A stretch of 64,000 bases of DNA from contig NZ_SUQN01000005.1 in NCBI RefSeq assembly GCF_013337685.1, forward strand, positions 186,001-250,000, written 5' to 3'. This DNA is from Citrobacter gillenii (GTDB taxonomy: Bacteria > Pseudomonadota > Gammaproteobacteria > Enterobacterales > Enterobacteriaceae). Below the pieces are notes generated by a model. That model did not search any database. It saw nothing but the letters and a program-made list of their open reading frames with translations, and had not been told where the DNA came from. This document shows, one piece after another, positions 22,354 to 30,132 of this stretch. The stretch's first letter is position 1, and every line of letters starts with the position of its first letter. Made by a program: the position numbers and the translations under genes.

Positions 22354-22743
22354 TTAGTTCACATCGTTAGCCTTAAAACGACCACGAAGATATTTCTCCA
22401 CGTAATCATCAATTTCCTTTAACCGCAGTGCAAAGGTATCGATCATTCGCTCTTGCTCTGCCTCTGGTAGCTGCCTAAACAAGTTAAGCATTTTGCTCTC
22501 GTTAGGCTTGAGACCTGAATCTTCTGATACTTTCTCACCTAACAACCAAGTAACGGACACGTTGGCGGCTTCCGCAATTGCTATGGCGGACTTCTTACTG
22601 ATAACTCCCTTCTTAAACCACCCATTCACAGCTTGAGGCGTAACTCCTGCAATGCGAGCCATATCAGCTTTGCTGATCCCTCTTTGAGTAATTTCTTCTA
22701 AGCGGGCTACCAGTTGGTTATTGAGATCGTCAGTGTTTTTCAT
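22354..22743 (-). CDS. Short prophage repressor (HTH XRE, no peptidase domain)
   Basis: This 129-aa immunity repressor has an N-terminal helix-turn-helix (ISKADMARIAGVTPQAVNGWFKKG) and a short helical tail. The S24 LexA-like autocleavage domain of lambda CI (about 100 more residues with the Ser/Lys dyad) is absent. Such repressors, as in Gifsy-type phages, are displaced by antirepressors instead of being cleaved with RecA. It is divergent from a Cro/YdaS-like gene, with operator dyads in between. Confidence 0.88.
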   Translation of the reverse strand: MKNTDDLNNQLVARLEEITQRGISKADMARIAGVTPQAVNGWFKKGVISKKSAIAIAEAANVSVTWLLGEKVSEDSGLKPNESKMLNLFRQLPEAEQERMIDTFALRLKEIDDYVEKYLRGRFKANDVN

Positions 22744-22751
22744 ACACCCAT

Positions 22752-22818
22752 TGTAAATGTTTGGTTTATAGTCACAATAAATTTAAAGTTTGCAATTGAT
22801 GTAAACCTATGGTTTATT
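22752..22818 (+). promoter_or_regulatory. Operator region OR with rightward promoter pR
   Basis: TTGCAA (22790-22795), a 17-bp spacer and TTTATT (22813-22818) form pR. The spacer holds the dyad GTAAACC-TAT-GGTTTAT (22801-22817). A second dyad, GTAAAT...GGTTTAT at 22753-22769, overlaps a TATAAA -10 for the repressor on the other strand. Sites of the same type lie at pL, giving a lambda-like OL/OR arrangement around the repressor gene. Confidence 0.65.
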
Positions 22819-22844
22819 ACTCCCAATTTAAAAAGGAGATAGTT

Positions 22845-23060
22845 ATGACAGCCATTGATAACGCAATTCGACTAGCTGGCTCGGCCAATAAATTAGCTTG
22901 CACGATTGGTGTAAGCGGAATGGCAGTAAGTCAGTGGAAAGCAAAAGGTACTGTTCCTTCGTCACGGGTACTTCAAGTCTTTAGCGCTACAGGGGTTACC
23001 CCCCACGAACTTAGACCCGACTTATACCCAAATCCAACGGATGGATTACCTAAGGAGTGA
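22845..23060 (+). CDS. Cro/YdaS-like DNA-binding protein
   Basis: This 71-aa HTH protein (MTAIDNAIRLAGSANKLACT, then VSGMAVSQWKAKGTVP) is of the YdaS type found opposite the repressor in Rac-like prophages. By position it acts as Cro, and in Rac it has also been described as part of a toxin/antitoxin-like pair. AGGAG lies 6 bp before the ATG at 22845. It is the first rightward gene after pR. Confidence 0.85.
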   Translation: MTAIDNAIRLAGSANKLACTIGVSGMAVSQWKAKGTVPSSRVLQVFSATGVTPHELRPDLYPNPTDGLPKE

Positions 23061-23062
23061 CC

Positions 23063-23617
23063 ATGCAAACCATCTCTTTTAAAAACCATACCCCGACGAT
23101 GGTGAGAACTCAGAAAACAAAAAATCAGTTTTCTGTTTGTCGCCGGGATTGGATGAAGTGCAAAAAAATCTGGGTCGCCGTTCGTGAATGGGAATCGACA
23201 TTACCAGGACAGGCACAGGAACGGATCGCTCAGCTGGTGGCTGAAGAGTGGGCCAAAGTAGATGGCCGTGGAATTGCTGTTAATAAACAGAATTTATTCC
23301 GATATCTGAAAAACGAGGGCGGTTCGGAAAAGTACACGGCTTACGTTATGCAACTGTCAGGTTCAATTATTGCTGCTATGCCAGTTCAGATTGCCAGAAA
23401 GCACGGATTAAGTAATGCGAGCACAGAAGCAGAGCTGGTGGCGAACGCTATCAAAGAATGCAGTGAGGCACACCATGCGAAATTAATTGGCGCGCCATTA
23501 CAAAAGCTCGAGAAGGAAATTCGTGAGGCGGCAATCGCATTATTCAACATGTTACCTGCTGATGCGGCGGGACCACTACTGGCGAGCATAAGCGCCGTAG
23601 CGCCGCAATTGTTTTAA
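23063..23617 (+). CDS. YdaT-like protein (CII position, possible toxin)
   Basis: This 184-aa protein directly follows the YdaS-like gene, as ydaT follows ydaS in the Rac prophage. It has a basic N-terminus, a conserved middle (VDGRGIAVNKQNLFRYL) and an Ala-rich C-terminal half. In Rac, YdaT is toxic when the RacR repressor is lost. Here it also holds the place of lambda cII. AGGAG precedes the ATG at 23063 by 5 bp; the in-frame GTG before it lies inside the RBS. Confidence 0.7.
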   Translation: MQTISFKNHTPTMVRTQKTKNQFSVCRRDWMKCKKIWVAVREWESTLPGQAQERIAQLVAEEWAKVDGRGIAVNKQNLFRYLKNEGGSEKYTAYVMQLSGSIIAAMPVQIARKHGLSNASTEAELVANAIKECSEAHHAKLIGAPLQKLEKEIREAAIALFNMLPADAAGPLLASISAVAPQLF

Positions 23618-23665
23618 TCGAGTTTTGACCAATGACCATTATTACTGCAACTCGCGGGGTGAAGT

Positions 23666-24781
23666 ATGCCTAATCCTTTGGCTAAGGCCATGCCTAAGAG
23701 TAAGGCTAGTAACGAGCCTTACCGTAAGGTGAAGATCACCATGTGGGATGATCCTAAGTTTCGAGCCTTATCACCACTCCCGCCAAGTGGGCAGAGTCTG
23801 TTTATTTACCTGCTTACGGGTCCATTCACAGGGATTATTCCCGGGCTGTATAAGGCGGGAAGGGCGGCTATGGCCGAAGAATTAAACTGGGATGTCGAAG
23901 CCTTCGACTTAGCCTTAGGCGAAGCCATAGCGTTAGGTATGGTGGAAGCCGACCTTAAAGCCAGAGTTTTTTGGTTGCCTAACGCGGTGAAACATAACCC
24001 GCCAGCATCAGTGAACGTGATCAAATCATGGGCAAGATCGTTTGAATTACTGCCTGAATGTTCACTGAAAGATAAAGCATATGAAGCTCTCAAAGCCGCC
24101 TGCTACGGGGTTTCTGACGCTATGGGGACGGCTTTTGATAAGGCTTTCGCCTTGCCTAAGGATAAGGCTAAGTCTTTGGCTAAACCTTTGCCATCAGGTA
24201 TCCAGAAAGCAGTAAGCAGTAAACAGATCTTAAACCCCTCTCTTAACGCGGGCGCGATGAAAAATCCGAATGGGGATGTACTGCCATCCCCGGCCATGCC
24301 CCGATACCTGGACGGTGTTGATGAACCGATCGGGAAATTCAGCATGACAGATAGCTGGTTTCCCTCCAGAGACTTCCGACAGCGCGCTGCATCGTGGGGT
24401 ATCTCCCTGCCTGAACCAGATTACCTTCTGACTGAACTCGCAGAATTCACCGCGTATTGGGAGTCGGAAGGGAAAGTTTTTACACAAATCCAGTGGGAAC
24501 AAAAATTTGCCCGACATGTAGCCCGGGTTAGAACGCAGGTAAAACCAGAAACCGGAGGTAACAGTCATGTGGGAGCAGGATCCGAACCAACAGCATCCCG
24601 GGCAGTTCAGCAAATTCAGTCAGCACACGCAGAGTGGCGCCGCAGGAATGGACTTGATGGCGACGGAAACAGCCTGGCGACTGTGGCAGGTCATGGGGGA
24701 GGTGTATTCGAACCGATGGACCCAGAAAAACGGGGCGGAGCCTTCGCCTATCTGGATAGCCCAGATAGGTTCGATGACTGA
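23666..24781 (+). CDS. Phage replication initiator with DnaT-like C-terminal domain (O position)
   Basis: This 371-aa protein holds the lambda O position. The N-terminal half looks like a winged-helix DNA-binding domain (KVKITMWDDPKFRALSPL...). About residues 220-300 (GKFSMTDSWFPSRDF...WEQKFARHVARVR) match the DnaT ssDNA-binding/primosome domain. The coding DNA carries six copies of TAAGGCT or its complement, possibly origin iterons as in lambda O. The last 215 nt overlap the next gene in another frame, with family-like sequence kept in both frames. The start is the ATG after GGGGTGAAGT. Confidence 0.85.
   Translation: MPNPLAKAMPKSKASNEPYRKVKITMWDDPKFRALSPLPPSGQSLFIYLLTGPFTGIIPGLYKAGRAAMAEELNWDVEAFDLALGEAIALGMVEADLKARVFWLPNAVKHNPPASVNVIKSWARSFELLPECSLKDKAYEALKAACYGVSDAMGTAFDKAFALPKDKAKSLAKPLPSGIQKAVSSKQILNPSLNAGAMKNPNGDVLPSPAMPRYLDGVDEPIGKFSMTDSWFPSRDFRQRAASWGISLPEPDYLLTELAEFTAYWESEGKVFTQIQWEQKFARHVARVRTQVKPETGGNSHVGAGSEPTASRAVQQIQSAHAEWRRRNGLDGDGNSLATVAGHGGGVFEPMDPEKRGGAFAYLDSPDRFDD
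23701..24169. repeat. Reiterated TAAGGCT/AGCCTTA heptamers in the initiator gene (candidate ori)
   Basis: Exact copies begin at 23701, 24139 and 24163 (TAAGGCT) and at 23715, 23764 and 23911 (AGCCTTA). That is six copies in 469 bp; about 0.06 would be expected by chance. Near matches (GCTAAGG, GCCTAAGG) lie between them. Location inside an O-like gene suggests initiator binding sites. Confidence 0.5.
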
Positions 24782-25238
24782 ACCTCAAATTCGGCTGGTC
24801 TGTCAGCAGTGCATGGAGCGCTGCGCGATGGGAAATACATGGCCGCCTGACTTGGCTGAGTTTGTTTCTCTGGTTTCAGAGAGTGGGGCGAATCCATTCG
24901 GACTGACATCGGAGCAGGTTATGACGGAATACCGGCGCTGGCGCAATGAGTCATATCGGTATTCAGGAAGCGATAAATATCCATGGCCTCAGCCCGTGCT
25001 GTATCACATCTGCATCGAAATGCGCAGAACGGGCGTTGAACGACAAATGACAGAGGGGGAACTGAAACGACTGGCGGAAAAGTTACTTACGAAGTGGTCG
25101 AAGCATGTTGGTAACGGACTAAGTGTGCCACCAATTCGACGTCAACTGGCGGCGCCGCACCATCCGGCGGGACCAACGCCAGCGCAACTACTGATGGATG
25201 AATACAGGCGTCGAAAAGCGGCAGGGTTAACGAATTGA
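24567..25238 (+). CDS. Replication protein P-like helicase loader
   Basis: This 223-aa protein is of the lambda P family, which recruits host DnaB helicase to the phage origin. Recognisable parts are TAWRLWQVMGEVYSNRWTQK, WIAQIGSMTEPQIRLVCQQC and the C-terminal PTPAQLLMDEYRRRKAAG. GGAGG lies 8 bp before the ATG at 24567. It starts 215 nt before the upstream gene ends, an unusually deep overlap. The arsenic cargo begins directly after its stop codon. Confidence 0.88.
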   Translation: MWEQDPNQQHPGQFSKFSQHTQSGAAGMDLMATETAWRLWQVMGEVYSNRWTQKNGAEPSPIWIAQIGSMTEPQIRLVCQQCMERCAMGNTWPPDLAEFVSLVSESGANPFGLTSEQVMTEYRRWRNESYRYSGSDKYPWPQPVLYHICIEMRRTGVERQMTEGELKRLAEKLLTKWSKHVGNGLSVPPIRRQLAAPHHPAGPTPAQLLMDEYRRRKAAGLTN

Positions 25239-25276
25239 AGAATAAACAAATTGTAAACACGAAATGAAATTCACGT

Positions 25277-25310
25277 AACTATCATATTTGAATTTTCGAA
25301 TATGATAGTT
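25277..25310 (+). promoter_or_regulatory. ArsR operator upstream of arsRDABC
   Basis: A 34-bp palindrome is seen. Arms AACTATCATATT-T-GAA and its complement TTC-G-AATATGATAGTT differ at one position. It is placed 52 bp before arsR, where R773-type ArsR represses the operon. Arsenite or antimonite binding would release it. Confidence 0.85.
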
Positions 25311-25361
25311 GACGGCACTCAACTATTGCAGGAAACTACGGAGAGAATTCAGGAGATTAAA

Positions 25362-25715
25362 ATGGTTGAACTAACTTCTCTACAACTTTTCAAAAATCTC
25401 TCAGATGAAACCCGGTTGGGTATCGTGTTATTGCTTAGAGAGATGGGAGAGTTGTGCGTGTGCGATCTCTGCACTGCGCTGGAACAATCTCAGCCCAAGA
25501 TCTCCCGCCATCTGGCGATGCTTCGGGAAAGTGGATTATTGCTGGATCGCAAGCAGGGGAAATGGGTTCATTACCGCTTATCCCCGCATATTCCTTCCTG
25601 GGCTGCTCAGATTATTGAGCAGGCCTGGTTAAGCCAACAGGACGACGTTCAGGCCATCGCCCGTAAGCTGGCTTCAGCCAACTGCTCTGGTAGCGGGAAG
25701 GCTGTCTGCATCTAA
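25362..25715 (+). CDS. arsR: Arsenite-responsive repressor ArsR
   Basis: This 117-aa SmtB/ArsR winged-helix repressor is nearly identical to the plasmid R773 protein. The As(III)-binding cysteines are in ELCVCDLC, overlapping the recognition helix QSQPKISRHLAMLRESG. AGGAG lies 7 bp before the ATG at 25362; the frame is open 20 codons further upstream but that part crosses the operator. It is first in arsRDABC. Confidence 0.97.
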   Translation: MVELTSLQLFKNLSDETRLGIVLLLREMGELCVCDLCTALEQSQPKISRHLAMLRESGLLLDRKQGKWVHYRLSPHIPSWAAQIIEQAWLSQQDDVQAIARKLASANCSGSGKAVCI

Positions 25716-25761
25716 AAAATTTGCCTGAACATATATGTTTTTTCAAATGTGAGGTATTGAA

Positions 25762-26124
25762 ATGAAAACGTTAACGGTATTTGACCCAGCGATGTGTTGC
25801 AGCACCGGAGTCTGCGGTACAGATGTTGATCAGGCTCTGGTCGATTTTTCTGCGGATGTACAATGGCTCAAACAACGTGGTGTACAAATTGAGCGTTTCA
25901 ATCTCGCACAACAACCGATGAGCTTTGTACAGAACGAGAAGGTCAAAGCGTTTATAGAGGCTTCCGGGGCAGAAGGTTTGCCATTGTTGTTACTGGATGG
26001 CGAAACAGTGATGGCTGGGCGTTATCCGAAACGCGCTGAGCTGGCTCGCTGGTTTGGCATTCCACTGGAGAAAGTGGGATTAGCGCCAACAATCTGCTGT
26101 GGTGGTAATACTTCTTGTTGTTAA
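25762..26124 (+). CDS. arsD: Arsenic metallochaperone ArsD
   Basis: ArsD delivers As(III) to the ArsA pump ATPase and is a weak second repressor of the operon. The 120-aa product keeps all vicinal cysteine sites: Cys12-Cys13 and Cys18 in AMCCSTGVCG, Cys112-Cys113 and Cys119-Cys120 in ICCGGNTSCC. It lies 46 bp after arsR and 17 bp before arsA. Confidence 0.97.
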   Translation: MKTLTVFDPAMCCSTGVCGTDVDQALVDFSADVQWLKQRGVQIERFNLAQQPMSFVQNEKVKAFIEASGAEGLPLLLLDGETVMAGRYPKRAELARWFGIPLEKVGLAPTICCGGNTSCC

Positions 26125-26141
26125 GTATGTCAGGAGGACAT

Positions 26142-27893
26142 ATGAACTTCTTACAGAATATCCCCCCTTATCTGTTTTTTACTGGTAAAGGAGGCGTTGG
26201 TAAAACCTCTATTTCATGCGCCACGGCGATCCGTCTGGCAGAACAGGGGAAACGGGTGCTGCTGGTCAGTACCGATCCGGCCTCAAACGTAGGTCAGGTG
26301 TTTGGACAGACGATTGGCAATACCATTCAGCCAGTAGCTTCTGTTCCAGGATTATCGGCTCTTGAGATTGATCCTCAGGCCGCTGCACAACAGTACCGGG
26401 CCAGAATCGTTGACCCCATTAAAGGCATCCTGCCTGATGACGTCGTTTCCAGCATCAACGAACAACTGTCGGGGGCATGCACAACAGAGATTGCGGCTTT
26501 TGATGAATTTACCGGATTACTGACAGATGCTTCTCTACTGACCCGGTTTGACCATATCATTTTTGATACCGCACCGACGGGTCATACCATTCGCCTTCTC
26601 CAGTTGCCAGGTGCCTGGAGTAGCTTTATTGATAGCAATCCCGAGGGTGCGTCCTGCCTCGGCCCGATGGCCGGTCTGGAAAAACAGCGTGAACAGTATG
26701 CCCAGGCTGTTGAAGCATTATCTGATCCAGCACGTACCCGACTGGTTCTGGTTGCTCGTCTGCAAAAATCCACGTTGCAGGAAGTTGCCCGGACTCATCT
26801 GGAGCTTGCCGCCATCGGTCTTAAAAATCAGTACCTGGTCATCAACGGCGTTCTGCCCAAAACTGAAGCAGCAAACGATACACTGGCTGCGGCAATATGG
26901 GACCGTGAACAGGAGGCGCTGTCCAATCTTCCCTCTGATCTTTCCGGTCTGCCAACTGACACGTTATTCCTCCAGCCGGTCAATATGGTCGGCGTGTCTG
27001 CACTCAGCGGACTTCTCTCCACTCAGCCTATAGAGGCGTCATTCTCTGAAGAATACATTCAACAGCGCCCTGACATTCCGTCACTTTCTGCGTTGGTCGA
27101 TGATATTGCCCGTAATGAGCATGGCCTGATCATGCTGATGGGTAAAGGTGGTGTAGGGAAAACCACGATGGCGGCTGCCATTGCTGTCAGACTGGCCGAA
27201 ATGGGATTTGATGTCCATCTGACAACATCTGATCCTGCAGCGCATCTCAGCACAACCCTCAACGGCAGCCTCAACAATCTGCAGGTCAGCAGGATCGATC
27301 CTCTCGAGGAAACTGAACGCTATCGTCAGCATGTTCTTGAGACGAAGGGAAAAGAACTGGACGATGCGGGAAAACGCCTGCTGGAAGAGGACTTACGCTC
27401 ACCCTGCACCGAGGAAATTGCGGTATTCCAGGCCTTTTCACGGGTGATTCGCGAGGCGGGTAAGCGCTTCGTGGTGATGGATACGGCACCGACCGGACAC
27501 ACGCTCTTGCTGCTTGATGCCACCGGGGCATATCACCGCGAGATTGCCAGAAAAATGGGGGAAAAAGGCCATTTCACCACACCGATGATGCAACTGCAGG
27601 ACCCGGAGCGAACCAAAGTGTTACTGGTCACGCTACCGGAAACCACGCCGGTACTTGAGGCGGCAAATTTACAGGCCGACCTTGAACGTGCAGGAATTCA
27701 CCCCTGGGGCTGGATTATCAATAACAGCCTTTCCATCGCGGATACCCGTTCACCGCTGCTCCGCTTGCGAGCGCAGCAGGAACGTCCGCAGATCGAGAGC
27801 GTTAAAAATCTACATGCCAGCCGTGTAGCACTTGTACCCGTACTGGCGTCAGAACCAACCGGCATCGATAAACTCAAACAACTCGCGGGTTAG
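26142..27893 (+). CDS. arsA: Arsenite efflux pump ATPase ArsA
   Basis: ArsA is the soluble ATPase that energises ArsB. The 583-aa product has two homologous halves, each with a P-loop ([10 protein letters not shown] at 13-22 and [10 protein letters not shown] in the second half) and a DTAPTGHT signal-transduction motif. The metalloid-site cysteines are present in [17 protein letters not shown] and [14 protein letters not shown] precedes the ATG at 26142; a start nine codons earlier lies in the arsD end and is rejected. Confidence 0.97.
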   Translation: MNFLQNIPPYLFFTGKGGVGKTSISCATAIRLAEQGKRVLLVSTDPASNVGQVFGQTIGNTIQPVASVPGLSALEIDPQAAAQQYRARIVDPIKGILPDDVVSSINEQLSGACTTEIAAFDEFTGLLTDASLLTRFDHIIFDTAPTGHTIRLLQLPGAWSSFIDSNPEGASCLGPMAGLEKQREQYAQAVEALSDPARTRLVLVARLQKSTLQEVARTHLELAAIGLKNQYLVINGVLPKTEAANDTLAAAIWDREQEALSNLPSDLSGLPTDTLFLQPVNMVGVSALSGLLSTQPIEASFSEEYIQQRPDIPSLSALVDDIARNEHGLIMLMGKGGVGKTTMAAAIAVRLAEMGFDVHLTTSDPAAHLSTTLNGSLNNLQVSRIDPLEETERYRQHVLETKGKELDDAGKRLLEEDLRSPCTEEIAVFQAFSRVIREAGKRFVVMDTAPTGHTLLLLDATGAYHREIARKMGEKGHFTTPMMQLQDPERTKVLLVTLPETTPVLEAANLQADLERAGIHPWGWIINNSLSIADTRSPLLRLRAQQERPQIESVKNLHASRVALVPVLASEPTGIDKLKQLAG

Positions 27894-27940
27894 TTATTAC
27901 CATCATTCGGGGCAGCATTGCTGCCCTTTCAGGAGGTTAT

Positions 27941-29230
27941 ATGTTACTGGCAGGAGCCATTTTTATCCTGACCATCATATTGGTTATCTGGCAGCCAAAG
28001 GGATTAGGGATTGGCTGGAGCGCCACGCTGGGGGCCGTACTGGCTCTGGCATCGGGTGTGATTCACATTGCTGATATTCCGGTGGTGTGGAATATCGTCT
28101 GGAACGCGACGGCAACATTTATCGCCGTTATTATCATCAGTCTGTTGCTTGATGAGTCAGGCTTTTTCGAATGGGCAGCGCTGCACGTTTCTCGCTGGGG
28201 GAACGGTCGTGGCCGCCTTCTGTTTACGTATATCGTTCTGCTCGGCGCGGCAGTCGCGGCACTGTTTGCCAACGATGGCGCGGCACTTATTCTGACGCCG
28301 ATTGTTATCGCTATGCTCCTGGCGCTTGGCTTCAGTAAAAGCACCACACTTGCTTTCGTGATGGCCGCAGGGTTTATTGCCGATACCGCCAGCTTGCCGC
28401 TTATCGTATCGAACCTGGTCAATATCGTTTCGGCTGATTTCTTCAAACTGGGATTCACGGAATATGCCTCGGTAATGGTGCCGGTGGATATCGCCGCCAT
28501 CGTCGCCACTCTGGTGATGCTGCATCTATTTTTCCGCAAAGATATCCCGCCCACTTATGATATTGCACGACTGAAAGAGCCCGCAAAAGCCATCAAAGAT
28601 CTGGCAACATTCAGAACAGGTTGGATTGTATTAATTCTTTTATTAGTGGGCTTTTTTGTACTCGAACCACTGGGTATTCCGGTCAGTGCCATTGCAGCAG
28701 TAGGGGCAGCAATCCTGTTTGCTGTGGCAAAAAAAGGTCACGGCATTAACACCGGTAAAGTGTTGCGTGGGGCACCATGGCAGATCGTGATCTTCTCGCT
28801 GGGAATGTATCTGGTGGTCTATGGGCTGCGTAACGCAGGGCTGACAGAATATTTGTCTGACGTGCTGAACTTACTCGCAGATAAAGGCCTGTGGGCAGCC
28901 ACGCTGGGAACGGGATTCCTGACCGCATTCCTCTCTTCTATCATGAATAACATGCCTACCGTATTGATTGGCGCATTGTCGATTGATGGCAGTACCGCGT
29001 CGGGCGTTATCAAAGAAGCAATGATTTATGCCAACGTCATTGGCTGCGATCTGGGGCCGAAAATTACCCCTATTGGTAGCCTGGCAACGCTGCTCTGGCT
29101 ACACGTACTTTCACAGAAGAATATGACCATCACCTGGGGATACTATTTCCGCACCGGGATCGTCATGACTCTGCCTGTGCTGTTTGTAACGCTGGCCGCG
29201 CTGGCGCTACGTCTCTCTTTCACTTTGTAA
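27941..29230 (+). CDS. arsB: Arsenite/antimonite efflux membrane protein ArsB
   Basis: ArsB extrudes arsenite and antimonite, alone using the proton gradient or with ArsA using ATP. The 429-aa product has about twelve membrane helices, and length and sequence equal the R773 type (start [20 protein letters not shown]). AGGAGG lies 6 bp upstream. A 47-bp gap follows arsA, and arsC begins 12 bp after it. Confidence 0.97.
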   Translation: MLLAGAIFILTIILVIWQPKGLGIGWSATLGAVLALASGVIHIADIPVVWNIVWNATATFIAVIIISLLLDESGFFEWAALHVSRWGNGRGRLLFTYIVLLGAAVAALFANDGAALILTPIVIAMLLALGFSKSTTLAFVMAAGFIADTASLPLIVSNLVNIVSADFFKLGFTEYASVMVPVDIAAIVATLVMLHLFFRKDIPPTYDIARLKEPAKAIKDLATFRTGWIVLILLLVGFFVLEPLGIPVSAIAAVGAAILFAVAKKGHGINTGKVLRGAPWQIVIFSLGMYLVVYGLRNAGLTEYLSDVLNLLADKGLWAATLGTGFLTAFLSSIMNNMPTVLIGALSIDGSTASGVIKEAMIYANVIGCDLGPKITPIGSLATLLWLHVLSQKNMTITWGYYFRTGIVMTLPVLFVTLAALALRLSFTL

Positions 29231-29242
29231 TGAGATACTGAT

Positions 29243-29668
29243 ATGAGCAACATCACCATTTATCACAACCCAGCCTGCGGCACATCGCGTAACACGCTGG
29301 AGATGATCCGCAACAGCGGTAATGAGCCGACCGTTATTCTTTACCTTGAGACTCCACCTTCACGCGATGAGCTGGTCAAACTCATTGCTGATATGGGCAT
29401 TTCCGTCCGGGCGTTACTACGTAAGAACGTCGAGCCATATGAGGAACTGGGTCTTGCCGAAGATAAATTTACTGACGACCAGTTAATTAACTTTATGTTG
29501 CAGCATCCGATCCTGATTAATCGCCCCATCGTTGTAACACCGCTGGGAACCAAACTGTGCCGTCCTTCTGAAGTTGTTCTGGATATCCTTCCTGATGCTC
29601 AGAAAGGGGCTTTCGCCAAGGAAGATGGCGAGAAAGTCGTTGATGATGCAGGCAAAAAATTGAAATAA
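29243..29668 (+). CDS. arsC: Glutaredoxin-dependent arsenate reductase ArsC
   Basis: ArsC reduces arsenate to arsenite for export by ArsAB. The 141-aa product has the catalytic Cys12 in HNPACGTSRNT and the arginine set (Arg60, Arg94, Arg107) in RALLRKN, INRPIVVTP and KLCRPSE. It is the last gene of arsRDABC and is followed by a strong terminator. Confidence 0.97.
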   Translation: MSNITIYHNPACGTSRNTLEMIRNSGNEPTVILYLETPPSRDELVKLIADMGISVRALLRKNVEPYEELGLAEDKFTDDQLINFMLQHPILINRPIVVTPLGTKLCRPSEVVLDILPDAQKGAFAKEDGEKVVDDAGKKLK

Positions 29669-29677
29669 GCGACAGGA

Positions 29678-29709
29678 GAGCCGCCTGTTATTTAGGCGGC
29701 TCCTTTATC
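29678..29709 (+). terminator. Terminator of arsRDABC
   Basis: GAGCCGCC and GGCGGCTC form an 8-bp stem with a 9-nt loop followed by CTTTAT, 9 bp after the arsC stop. It separates arsRDABC from the convergent arsR2. Confidence 0.85.
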
Positions 29710-29735
29710 AAATAAAAACAATGGATTGCCTCGAT

Positions 29736-30032
29736 TTAAATCTTTGGACTGTTGATGCAACATTCTTCGCGTAGAAAATCAATAATCGACTCTAACTTGT
29801 CATATTGAGAAACGCAGATTAAGGAGCGGCTTTCGCGATTTTGTTTGACCAGACCTACGGAAACAAGTGCGGATATATGATGACTCAGTGTTGAAGATGG
29901 AATCGCAAGTTGTTTTTGTAGATCACCTACAGGTAAACCTTGTTCACCGGCTTTAACAAGGTGTTTGAAAATAAACAAACGTGTTGGATGTCCTAATTCT
30001 TTCATAGCTTTAGCTACTTCTTCTAGTTGCAT
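29736..30032 (-). CDS. Second ArsR/SmtB-family repressor, divergent to arsP
   Basis: This 98-aa winged-helix regulator is unrelated in detail to the first ArsR. It has the recognition helix LAIPSSTLSHHISALVSVGL and a C-terminal EECCIN cysteine pair that could bind As(III). No cysteines are seen in the helix-3 position used by R773 ArsR. AGGAAGG lies 4 bp before the ATG at 30032; a longer frame crosses the operators. It is divergent from the permease gene with two operator-like repeats in between. Confidence 0.88.
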   Translation of the reverse strand: MQLEEVAKAMKELGHPTRLFIFKHLVKAGEQGLPVGDLQKQLAIPSSTLSHHISALVSVGLVKQNRESRSLICVSQYDKLESIIDFLREECCINSPKI

Positions 30033-30056
30033 GGTACCTTCCTCATCTATTGATAT

Positions 30057-30116
30057 TTCGATAATACCAGAAATATGTTGATCTAACCTCAATAATTCGA
30101 TTATTCTAGAAATATG
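30057..30116. promoter_or_regulatory. Paired operator-like repeats between arsR2 and arsP
   Basis: Two 21-bp direct repeats begin at 30057 and 30096, matching at 18 of 21 positions and sharing TTCGAT at the start and AGAAATATG at the end. The first is also a dyad (ATATTTC-N10-GAAATAT). This is the layout expected for an ArsR/SmtB dimer controlling both divergent genes. Confidence 0.6.
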
Positions 30117-30132
30117 GTTTATAGGGGGTTTC

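Noticed and set aside
22354..22743. Repressor considered as a lambda CI-type self-cleaving protein
   Set aside because: Only 129 aa; no Ala-Gly cleavage site or Ser/Lys peptidase domain.
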